Shown: positions 1 to 6,021 of the stretch, in pieces
Layout: the number at the start of each line of letters is the position of its first letter
How positions within the stretch are numbered: the first letter of the stretch is position 1
Assembly (NCBI GenBank): GCA_030429205.1
Contig: JAUICZ010000001.1
Location: forward strand, 186,001 to 250,000
Length of the DNA stretch: 64,000 bases
Reading direction: 5' to 3'
Origin: Bacteroidia bacterium
Lineage (GTDB): Bacteria; Bacteroidota; Bacteroidia; Chitinophagales; Chitinophagaceae
Made by a program: the position numbers and the translations under genes
The notes under the pieces: generated by a model
What the model saw: the letters and a program-made list of their open reading frames with translations, nothing else
Told to the model about the DNA's origin: nothing
Databases searched by the model: none

Positions 1-76
1 CTCAGCAAAAAAGAAATTAAACGGCTGTAAGTCTTACCAGTAAAGCTTTGGATAGTTTATCGGTTACTACTATCTA

Positions 77-733
77 TCAGTTACTTAAATATTGCATTAG
101 CCATTCATTCATATTTGCAATTGCTTTTTCTATTTGCCAATTTGCTTTGTTTCGCACTTCCACATAATTAGATATCCCCCTTATCTGCATATAGCTTACC
201 TGCTTTGCGCTACAAACATAATGTAACGCTATCCCCTCCATACTTTCCACTTGCGGCTGAAATAACTGTAACCTCTTTTGAACAGTTCTATCATTTCCGG
301 CAACTGTATTTACGGTAATCCCCTTAACGGAAGGCAAAGAGGTATTGTTCTCATTTTCTATTACACCATTGCTATATACAGAGGCAGATCTATCCATAAA
401 GCCTAATTCAAAAATATCAATGAATTCTTCTTTGTCCTCTGCCCCTAAATCACCATACCTGTCTTGCGCAACAAACACAACACTGCCAAGTCCAATATTC
501 CGGTCAAAACTACCTGCAATACCCGCTTGTATAACTAAGTCATACTCATCCTTAACCAGCTCTTTTGTAAGAGTATAGGTTGTTTCTAATATACCAACTC
601 CCCCCACTACCAACTTAACCAAATGCGGTCCAACCTTGTAAAAACCCTCAGAATCTGCTTCCCCACCCTTTTGTATGTGTTTTATCGATGGGCCTATTTC
701 AGCCACTGTAGCGGTTATCAGCAAAATTTTCAT
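77..733 (-). CDS. mqnB: Futalosine hydrolase (MqnB)
   Basis: Probable futalosine hydrolase, cleaving futalosine to dehypoxanthine futalosine plus hypoxanthine in the futalosine pathway to menaquinone; cytoplasmic. The protein has the nucleoside-phosphorylase/MTAN fold signature: an early MKILLITATVAEI strand, a glycine-rich VVGGVGILETTY segment, QAGIAGSFD, and the ribose-binding VESMEGIALHY near residue 175. The C-terminal RGISNYVEVRNKANW is typical of MqnB rather than of 5'-methylthioadenosine nucleosidase. I place the start at the internal Met (733, 218 aa) because the 11 upstream codons (to 766) are not MTAN-like and lie in the divergent promoter region. mqnD lies at 4653-5480, which supports the assignment. 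MTAN is the main alternative. Confidence 0.85.
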   Translation of the reverse strand: MKILLITATVAEIGPSIKHIQKGGEADSEGFYKVGPHLVKLVVGGVGILETTYTLTKELVKDEYDLVIQAGIAGSFDRNIGLGSVVFVAQDRYGDLGAEDKEEFIDIFELGFMDRSASVYSNGVIENENNTSLPSVKGITVNTVAGNDRTVQKRLQLFQPQVESMEGIALHYVCSAKQVSYMQIRGISNYVEVRNKANWQIEKAIANMNEWLMQYLSN

Positions 734-774
734 ACTACAAATAACAACAATTTTGTGCAAACACAATGTAAAGC

Positions 775-782
775 TAATTTTG
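775..782 (+). promoter_or_regulatory. -7 box candidate for queD
   Basis: TAATTTTG matches the Bacteroidota -7 consensus TAnnTTTG and lies 21 nt before the queD ATG at 804. No convincing -33 TTG was seen at the usual distance, so this rests on the -7 match and position alone. Confidence 0.4.
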
Positions 783-803
783 CACGATAATTTAAAATTA
801 ACA

Positions 804-1214
804 ATGGTTTACCTTACTAGAGTAGAGCACTTTAACGCTGCTCACAAATTGTATAACGAGGATTGGTCTGCAGAGAAAAACCTGGAGGTTTTTGGCAAAT
901 GTGCCAACCCTAACTGGCATGGGCACAACTATGAACTGTTTGTTACCATTAAGGGAGAACCCCATCCCGAAACAGGATTTGTATTCAATGCAAAAACATT
1001 GGGTTCTTTAATAAGAGATATTATTGTGGAACGTGTAGACCACCGCAATCTGAATGTTGATGTAGACTTCATGAAAGGGAAATTTACAAGTGCAGAGAAT
1101 TTTGCCATTGCTATATGGAATGAGCTGAAACCTCATATAGAAAACGAGGGTGCTCAATTGCACTGCATCAAGCTACAGGAAACCCCACGTATTTACGTAG
1201 AATATTTTGGGTAG
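804..1214 (+). CDS. queD: 6-carboxytetrahydropterin synthase (QueD/PTPS family)
   Basis: Converts 7,8-dihydroneopterin triphosphate to 6-carboxy-5,6,7,8-tetrahydropterin, an early step to queuosine and other 7-deazaguanines. At 136 aa it has the family size. Zinc ligands are visible in HFNAAHKL (about residue 8) and NWHGHNY (about residue 37), with the catalytic Cys just before in FGKCANP; VDHRNLN and the terminal LQETPRIYVEYF are also family hallmarks. The frame is open upstream to 675, but that part runs antisense into mqnB and is not PTPS-like, so ATG 804 is chosen. folE follows 24 nt downstream and makes this enzyme's substrate, so the pair is probably one operon. A mammalian-type PTPS activity is less likely in this setting. 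Confidence 0.9.
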   Translation: MVYLTRVEHFNAAHKLYNEDWSAEKNLEVFGKCANPNWHGHNYELFVTIKGEPHPETGFVFNAKTLGSLIRDIIVERVDHRNLNVDVDFMKGKFTSAENFAIAIWNELKPHIENEGAQLHCIKLQETPRIYVEYFG

Positions 1215-1238
1215 TATTATTTATTAAATCTTAGACCA

Positions 1239-1835
1239 GTGGCATATAAAAAAACTGAAGAATACGACGAGGCAACTACAGAAAAGCTAATGGAGCAATA
1301 CCGTACTGTCATCACAGAGATAGGCGAAGACCCGGAACGTGAAGGGCTGGTAAAAACTCCTGAAAGAATAGCTAAAGCGTTACAGTTCATAACACAGGGC
1401 TATGATATGGACGCAAAGGCAATTCTTAACTCTGCCAAGTTCGAAGAGTCGTACAGTGAAATGGTGATCGTAAAAGACATTGAACTATACTCCATGTGCG
1501 AACACCACATGCTACCTTTCTTTGGCAAAGCTCATATTGCGTACATACCTAACGGCTACATTACGGGTTTAAGCAAACTGGCACGTGTGGTCGATTGTTT
1601 TGCACGCAGGTTACAGGTGCAAGAACGCATGACGCACCAAATACTGGATGCTATACAAGAAACATTGAACCCGCTGGGCGTTGCAGTAGTTATAGAAGCC
1701 AAGCATTTATGTATGATGATGCGTGGTGTGCAAAAACAAAATAGTGTTACTACTACATCTGCTTTTAGCGGACAGTTTCAATCAGAAGCTACAAGAGCTG
1801 AGTTTATGAAGCTGATCACATCAGACCTTCATTAA
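1239..1835 (+). CDS. folE: GTP cyclohydrolase I
   Basis: Converts GTP to 7,8-dihydroneopterin triphosphate, the entry point to folate, pterins and queuosine. At 198 aa it has the usual length. Seen: [19 protein letters not shown] in the N-terminal part, the zinc and catalytic motif [18 protein letters not shown] near residue 86, the [10 protein letters not shown] segment carrying the third zinc Cys, and the closing TRAEFMKLI. The start is GTG at 1239; the next Met (MEQYR) would remove 16 residues, which is also possible because the N-terminus of this family varies. It lies directly behind queD, and the two-gene operon makes metabolic sense. Confidence 0.95.
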   Translation: MAYKKTEEYDEATTEKLMEQYRTVITEIGEDPEREGLVKTPERIAKALQFITQGYDMDAKAILNSAKFEESYSEMVIVKDIELYSMCEHHMLPFFGKAHIAYIPNGYITGLSKLARVVDCFARRLQVQERMTHQILDAIQETLNPLGVAVVIEAKHLCMMMRGVQKQNSVTTTSAFSGQFQSEATRAEFMKLITSDLH

Positions 1836-1858
1836 TTTTCCGAAATCGTATTTTAGTT

Positions 1859-1866
1859 TACATTTG
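1859..1866 (+). promoter_or_regulatory. -7 box candidate before the tRNA-Pro/GIY-YIG locus
   Basis: TACATTTG fits TAnnTTTG and lies 13 nt upstream of the broken tRNA-Pro copy. It probably was the promoter of the original tRNA gene. I see no comparable box just before the intact tRNA at 2187, so one transcript may now cover the tRNA fragment, the nuclease ORF and the intact tRNA. Confidence 0.45.
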
Positions 1867-1878
1867 CAGCCCACTGTT

Positions 1879-1932
1879 CGGGAAGTGGCGCAGCTCGGTA
1901 GCGCATCACGCAGGGCGTGAGGATCGCAAATT
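1879..1932 (+). pseudogene. 5' fragment of a tRNA-Pro gene
   Basis: The first 27 bases (1879-1905) are identical to the start of the intact tRNA-Pro at 2187: acceptor strand CGGGAAG and the whole D arm. The anticodon arm differs: TCACG and CGTGA pair but enclose only five bases (CAGGG) instead of seven. Similarity resumes in the variable region and T stem (GGATCGCAAATT against GGGTCGCAAGTT) and stops at the T loop, three bases before the ATG of the GIY-YIG gene. There is no T loop and no 3' acceptor strand, so it cannot mature into a tRNA. Confidence 0.75.
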
Positions 1933-1935
1933 ACC

Positions 1936-2181
1936 ATGAAAGTATACATGTACATATTATATAGTAAATCACTACAAAAATATTACGCAGGTATCAGCAA
2001 AAATGTAAAAGAACGGCTATCAGAACATAATTCCGGCAAAGGGAACTTTACCTCAAAAGGCACGCCGTGGGAAGTAGTCGTATCTATTGAATGTGCATCA
2101 AGAAGCGATGCAATGAAGCTTGAGAAAACTGTGAAGAAAAGAGGAATTAAACGATATTTACAGGATAATAATCTCCTGTAA
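1936..2181 (+). CDS. Small GIY-YIG nuclease-family protein
   Basis: An 81-aa single-domain member of the GIY-YIG superfamily (UvrC/UPF0213-like). MYILYSKSLQKYYAGIS near the N-terminus corresponds to the GIY...YIG strands (here YIL...YAG), followed by KERLSEHNSGKGNFTSKG with the expected Arg and His, WEVVVSIE, and a helix with a conserved Glu (SDAMKLEKTVKKRG). The catalytic residues appear present, so it may be an active nuclease, but the substrate cannot be told from sequence. The gene starts three bases after a broken tRNA-Pro copy and ends five bases before an intact one, an arrangement suggesting it arrived as a tRNA-targeted insertion. No other mobile-element gene is nearby. Confidence 0.85.
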   Translation: MKVYMYILYSKSLQKYYAGISKNVKERLSEHNSGKGNFTSKGTPWEVVVSIECASRSDAMKLEKTVKKRGIKRYLQDNNLL

Positions 2182-2186
2182 TTGTA

Positions 2187-2260
2187 CGGGAAGTGGCGCA
2201 GCTCGGTAGCGCACTTGTATGGGGTACAAGGGGTCGCAAGTTCGAATCTTGTCTTCCCGA
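2187..2260 (+). tRNA. tRNA-Pro (GGG)
   Basis: A complete 74-nt cloverleaf. Acceptor CGGGAAG pairs with CTTCCCG, discriminator A at 2260. D arm GCGC...GCGC; anticodon stem CTTGT/ACAAG around loop ATGGGGT gives anticodon GGG; T arm GCAAG TTCGAAT CTTGT with one G-T pair. CCA is not encoded. A strong terminator follows at once. It shares its 5' half with the fragment at 1879-1932. Confidence 0.93.
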
Positions 2261-2265
2261 CATTT

Positions 2266-2295
2266 AAAAAACCGCAGCATATGCTGCGGTTTTTT
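2266..2295. terminator. Bidirectional rho-independent terminator
   Basis: A perfect inverted repeat, AAAAAACCGCAGCAT followed directly by its reverse complement, lies between tRNA-Pro (plus) and the YHS lipoprotein gene (minus). Both strands give a GC stem followed by a T run, so it can end transcription from either side. Confidence 0.88.
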
Positions 2296-2300
2296 AATTA

Positions 2301-2579
2301 TTAACCTTCTTTTTTGTTGTATTTCTCTGGCCTTGCATCGTAAGCCATCTTACACCCTTCGCTACAAAACCAAACAGTATCGTTACCGTTTACAGAATGA
2401 GCTGTCCATGCATCATTATAAAGCATACCACAAACCGGGTCTTTTTTTGCATTTTCAGCGACAGGCGCTTCCATTTCAACAGGTTCTCCGGCAGCATTGC
2501 CTTCTGATTGCTCTGTGTTTTCACTACCACATGCTACGAACATGAATGATAATGCAATTGCTAATACAGTGTATTTCAT
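2301..2579 (-). CDS. YHS-domain lipoprotein
   Basis: A 92-aa protein with a lipoprotein signal peptide (MKYTVLAIALSFMFVAC, lipobox ending at Cys17), an acidic linker rich in Glu, Ala and Pro, and a C-terminal YHS domain (DPVCGM, then WFCSEGCKMAYDARPEKY). YHS domains bind or sense metals such as copper and are found on metal ATPases and small periplasmic proteins, so a metal-binding role in the envelope is likely; the metal is not known. It is monocistronic: a shared terminator lies downstream and the PagL-like gene upstream ends 30 nt before its start. Confidence 0.82.
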   Translation of the reverse strand: MKYTVLAIALSFMFVACGSENTEQSEGNAAGEPVEMEAPVAENAKKDPVCGMLYNDAWTAHSVNGNDTVWFCSEGCKMAYDARPEKYNKKEG

Positions 2580-2609
2580 AACAAACTAATTTTTACAAAA
2601 ATAATTCAT

Positions 2610-3734
2610 CTAAAACCCTACACCAAAGCCAAATTCAAGATTTGATGCTTCCAGGTTATTCGACTTTATAAAACAATTCAGCGCAATATTCCTGATCACG
2701 CCCTGCTCTTGCTGTAACAGGTAGTAGCTATACCCTAGTTTTTGCACAGTTTTGTCTTCATTGAATTTAGTGTGCTTAAAAGGTATCCCCAACTGAGCTA
2801 TTACGCCAACCTTGCCTATTAAGAATTCGTGCCCAACAAATATTACCCCTTCCCAAGATTGTGCACGCTCTTTACCTGCATCTATTTCATTATTCCTCAA
2901 CAGCGAATAAACAGAGGTGTAATAATTATAATCAATACCAAATAGCACTTTATTCTTCCCACGATAGCGCCAATATCCTAAGGCTGTTGTTGCGTATACA
3001 GGGTATAAAGGGCCATCAGAATTGTTATACTCTACGAAGCCCATACCAACTCTTATTTGTCCACCAAATTTGTTGGGTAGGCTTTGTACCTGTGTACTCG
3101 TTTTTTGCGGATCATCTGTTACGGGAAAGTACCGTACACCTACATGGCCACCATACATATTTATTCCCAGGTTAGGCAGCCTGAATGATCCGTTTGACAC
3201 ATGACTGAAGTTAAACCCCGCATGCACATGCACTTTATGACTGAGCTTATACCTAAGCTGTGTAGTAAACATGGTAAAATTATTCAGCCTACTGCCAATA
3301 AGGTTATTGATCGTGTTATCAGTGGGGTAACGCTGGTATCGTTTGGTAATATACCCTATGCCGTAGCCAAAGCGACAAGTCCATTCAAGCTGTTCACCTC
3401 TGACAATCGGTATTTCCCAAACGGGATATACACCAATACATTTACCGTAAATACTATCTATACCATAGCTAGTATAGGTGACACCCAACCCCACCAAAGG
3501 AAAATTTCTTTGTGTTTGCCATGCTTTTTTGCCGTTGGTTCTTTTCAGTATACAAACATCTATTGCATAAGAACTCTTGGGCAGTGGCGGGAAAATATAA
3601 TTATGCTTGATTACCTTACCCAATACTGCATTTACTTCTACACCGTAACCTGCCAATTTACCTGAGGGTTGTGCATACACACAAACCGCTGGCACAAGGG
3701 CTACAAGTAAGAATAAATATTTCTCGTATCGCAT
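2610..3734 (-). CDS. PagL-like acyloxyacyl hydrolase (outer-membrane beta-barrel)
   Basis: A 374-aa secreted protein with a signal peptide (to about AQP at residue 22) and alternating aromatic beta-strand sequence ending in FGFGVGF, as in outer-membrane barrels. Around residue 180, FNFSHVSNGSFRLPNLG has the His-x-Ser-Asn pattern of PagL, the lipid A 3-O-deacylase whose catalytic residues are His, Ser and a Glu. It is longer than Pseudomonas PagL, as Bacteroidota relatives usually are. If active it trims an acyl chain from lipid A in the outer membrane; lpxB and lpxD are elsewhere in this window. The specific reaction is inferred from one motif plus the barrel character. Confidence 0.65.
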   Translation of the reverse strand: MRYEKYLFLLVALVPAVCVYAQPSGKLAGYGVEVNAVLGKVIKHNYIFPPLPKSSYAIDVCILKRTNGKKAWQTQRNFPLVGLGVTYTSYGIDSIYGKCIGVYPVWEIPIVRGEQLEWTCRFGYGIGYITKRYQRYPTDNTINNLIGSRLNNFTMFTTQLRYKLSHKVHVHAGFNFSHVSNGSFRLPNLGINMYGGHVGVRYFPVTDDPQKTSTQVQSLPNKFGGQIRVGMGFVEYNNSDGPLYPVYATTALGYWRYRGKNKVLFGIDYNYYTSVYSLLRNNEIDAGKERAQSWEGVIFVGHEFLIGKVGVIAQLGIPFKHTKFNEDKTVQKLGYSYYLLQQEQGVIRNIALNCFIKSNNLEASNLEFGFGVGF

Positions 3735-3791
3735 TGAGCAACAAAATAGGAATAATAACTGATTGAATTAACTGTGCTAAATTGCAGTTAT

Positions 3792-4640
3792 ATGAAACCT
3801 AAATACTACATCTTTAAACACCCTGTTTTCATTTGCTCTTTACTATTGCTGATAGTGAACGACCACTATCTTAAAGCCGCATATCATAATATAATCACAG
3901 GCAAACTTTCTGACATAGCCGGGCTGTTCATCTTTCCAATATTTTGGGCTGTGGTTTTCCCTCGTTATAAAAAGCATATTTATTGGATCACCGCAATAGG
4001 GTTTACACTATGGAAGTCTGAGCTACCTCAACCTCTAATTGCTTTTTTCAACCATTACCACATACCGCTTACAAGAGTGGTTGATTATTCTGACTTGTTT
4101 GCTTTGATCGTCCTTATACCTTCTTATTTCTTTTTTGACAAAACGAAGCCTGCTAATGATCATCGGTTAATCACCTTGCCAGTTGCAGTTATTTCTTTAA
4201 TAGCATTTTGTGCAACTAGTCCTCCTGGGTATTTTTCGTATGTACCACACCAAACTCAACAAATAAGCTACGGTAAGTATAAAACTAAACTCTCAAAGCA
4301 AGAAGTACTTCAGAAACTTAACAAGATGAATATCGCATACAATTTAGACTCATTTTGCACACATACATCTCGTATGCCCCACCTAATTGAGATGGATTCA
4401 AAATATTGTGACACATGTACAATACAAGAATACATATTGATATCAGGCTACCAATCCAATCACGACACTCTCAAACAAATATTCTTAAGGCATGAAACTA
4501 TTAAAAAGCATAACTACATCAGAGTACTAGGGTATCGATACAATTCTAATAATTACACAATTTGGGAAGAAGATAAAGCTATAATTAAACGATATGCAAA
4601 AACTATTACAAAAGAATTAATCCCATCGATAATTGAATAG
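3792..4640 (+). CDS. Uncharacterised membrane protein
   Basis: I do not recognise a named family. The first half holds about four hydrophobic segments (around residues 8-24, 40-58, 63-80 and 98-116) with the notable NDHYLKAAYHN and TGKLSDIAGLFIFP motifs, then a further segment near residue 130. The second half (about 140-282) is hydrophilic, with four Cys (SFCTH, KYCDTCT), and probably lies on one side of the membrane. ATG 3792 is chosen (282 aa); an in-frame GTG at 3774 would add six residues. mqnD follows 12 nt downstream but has its own -7-like box, so co-transcription is possible, not certain. Confidence 0.7.
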   Translation: MKPKYYIFKHPVFICSLLLLIVNDHYLKAAYHNIITGKLSDIAGLFIFPIFWAVVFPRYKKHIYWITAIGFTLWKSELPQPLIAFFNHYHIPLTRVVDYSDLFALIVLIPSYFFFDKTKPANDHRLITLPVAVISLIAFCATSPPGYFSYVPHQTQQISYGKYKTKLSKQEVLQKLNKMNIAYNLDSFCTHTSRMPHLIEMDSKYCDTCTIQEYILISGYQSNHDTLKQIFLRHETIKKHNYIRVLGYRYNSNNYTIWEEDKAIIKRYAKTITKELIPSIIE

Positions 4641-4648
4641 TATTTTTG
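4641..4648 (+). promoter_or_regulatory. -7 box candidate abutting the mqnD start
   Basis: TATTTTTG fits TAnnTTTG and ends only four bases before the mqnD ATG at 4653. If used, transcription would begin at or next to the start codon (leaderless mRNA). No clear -33 TTG was seen. Confidence 0.4.
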
Positions 4649-4652
4649 CTCT

Positions 4653-5480
4653 ATGAAATTAAGCTTAGGATTTAGCCCCTGCCCCAACGACACGTTTATT
4701 TTCGATGCTCTAGTGAATAAGAAAATTGACACTAAGGGCATTGACTTTGATGTAGTATTAGAAGATGTGGAAACGCTTAACCAATGGGCAATAGAAGGCA
4801 AGCTGGATGTCACAAAGCTCAGCTATAACACCTTCTTACATACTGTTGATAAGTATGCACTACTCCATAGTGGCAGTGCATTGGGAAATGGAGTCGGGCC
4901 TTTATTAATTGCCAAGCAGACCGTTGAGTCAGGCAATATAAACAACCTTAAAATTGCCATACCAGGTGTAAACACCACAGCCAACCTGTTGCTTAGCTTA
5001 GCTTACCCAAATGCTACCAATAAAATAGCATATACGTTTAATGATATTGAAGATACTGTCATCAATGAAGAGGTAGATGCGGGGCTCATCATTCACGAGA
5101 ACAGATTTACTTATCAAGCTAAAGGACTGCATAAAATCATCGATCTCGGAGATTGGTGGGAACAGTATTCCGGCGCAGCCATCCCGTTAGGTGGCATTGT
5201 TGCTAATAGGGCTCTTGATAAAGACGTTATTACAACTGTAGATCAACTAATTAAAGAAAGTGTGTTATACTCATGGAAACATTATCCTTCGTTAACGCCC
5301 TATGTAACCAATCATGCTCAGGAAATGATAGAAGATGTCATGCGTCAACACATTGAGCTCTATGTAAACGATTATACTACGGACTTAGGCACTGCAGGTA
5401 CTAAAGCAATTGAAACGTTATTCTCAAAAGCAAAAGAGGCAAATCTTATTACAAGTCTGCCTCAAAATATTTTTTACTAG
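4653..5480 (+). CDS. mqnD: 1,4-dihydroxy-6-naphthoate synthase (MqnD)
   Basis: Converts cyclic dehypoxanthine futalosine to 1,4-dihydroxy-6-naphthoate in the futalosine route to menaquinone. At 275 aa it has the family length. The N-terminal LGFSPCPNDTFIFDALV is the MqnD signature; KLSYNTFLHTVDKYALLHSG and GVGPLLIAK follow, and DAGLIIHENRFTY is in the middle, carrying the conserved active-site His. The fold is a periplasmic-binding-protein type but there is no signal peptide, as expected for this cytoplasmic enzyme. The 3' end overlaps the convergent hpt gene by four bases. mqnB is 4 kb upstream; other mqn genes are not in the window. Confidence 0.94.
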   Translation: MKLSLGFSPCPNDTFIFDALVNKKIDTKGIDFDVVLEDVETLNQWAIEGKLDVTKLSYNTFLHTVDKYALLHSGSALGNGVGPLLIAKQTVESGNINNLKIAIPGVNTTANLLLSLAYPNATNKIAYTFNDIEDTVINEEVDAGLIIHENRFTYQAKGLHKIIDLGDWWEQYSGAAIPLGGIVANRALDKDVITTVDQLIKESVLYSWKHYPSLTPYVTNHAQEMIEDVMRQHIELYVNDYTTDLGTAGTKAIETLFSKAKEANLITSLPQNIFY

Positions 5481-6013
5481 TCTATCGCTTCGTATAAATG
5501 TGTCAGGTTTCTTCCCTGCCCATCATAGTCTAACCCATAGCCCACAACAAATTTGTTGGATATGTCCAAACACTGGTAATCTATCGGGACATCGTATGTG
5601 CGAGCAGCAGGCTTAGAAAGAAACGTTGCTACTTTTACAGAGGCTGGCTCTTGCTGAGTCAACTCCGGTAAAAACTTTGACAAGGTTTGCCCTGTATCAA
5701 CTATATCTTCTACTATTATTACATGCCTGTCCTTTATGCTTTCATTCAGGCCGATGACGTTCAATACTTTGCCGGTAGACGCTGTCCCTTTGTACGAGCT
5801 TAACTTGACAAACGATATTTCGGCAGGGATATTAATAACATGAAATAAGTCGGCAGCGAATATGAACGATCCGTTCAGCACAGCGATAAACAGAGGATTT
5901 TTATCAATATAGTCAGCCTCTATCTGCTTGCCTATCTTAACTACATAACTCCATATATCAGCTCTTTCGATAAATAGTTTAAACTCTTTACCGTTGACTG
6001 TTACTTGATCCAT
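5477..6013 (-). CDS. hpt: Hypoxanthine phosphoribosyltransferase
   Basis: Salvages hypoxanthine (and usually guanine) to IMP/GMP with PRPP. The 178-aa protein has the HPRT layout: FIAVLNGSFIFAADL (PPi loop region), SSYKGTASTGKV (flexible loop with Ser-Tyr), the PRPP-binding VIIVEDIVDTGQTL near residue 98, and the base-binding FVVGYGLDYDGQGRNL near the C-terminus. It lies eight bases downstream of the glucosaminidase gene on the same strand, so they are probably co-transcribed. Hypoxanthine released by MqnB could be recycled here, though that link is only metabolic logic. Confidence 0.95.
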   Translation of the reverse strand: MDQVTVNGKEFKLFIERADIWSYVVKIGKQIEADYIDKNPLFIAVLNGSFIFAADLFHVINIPAEISFVKLSSYKGTASTGKVLNVIGLNESIKDRHVIIVEDIVDTGQTLSKFLPELTQQEPASVKVATFLSKPAARTYDVPIDYQCLDISNKFVVGYGLDYDGQGRNLTHLYEAID

Positions 6014-6021
6014 GCTCTAAT

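Noticed and set aside
1-30. Possible tail of a plus-strand gene (reads LSKKEIKRL then TAA)
   Set aside because: Only nine codons are in the window; an A-rich stretch gives such a reading by chance, and nothing confirms it.
675-803. Longer queD start
   Set aside because: It runs antisense into mqnB and through a -7 box; PTPS proteins start near MVYLTRVEHF.
1879-1932. A second functional tRNA-Pro
   Set aside because: The anticodon loop is two bases short, and the T loop and 3' acceptor strand are missing.
1936-2181. Full mobile element or integron at the tRNA-Pro locus
   Set aside because: No integrase, transposase or target-site duplication is visible; only the nuclease ORF and the tRNA fragment support mobility.
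2219-2545. 108-aa plus-strand frame
   Set aside because: It runs through the 3' half of tRNA-Pro, its terminator and antisense to the YHS gene.
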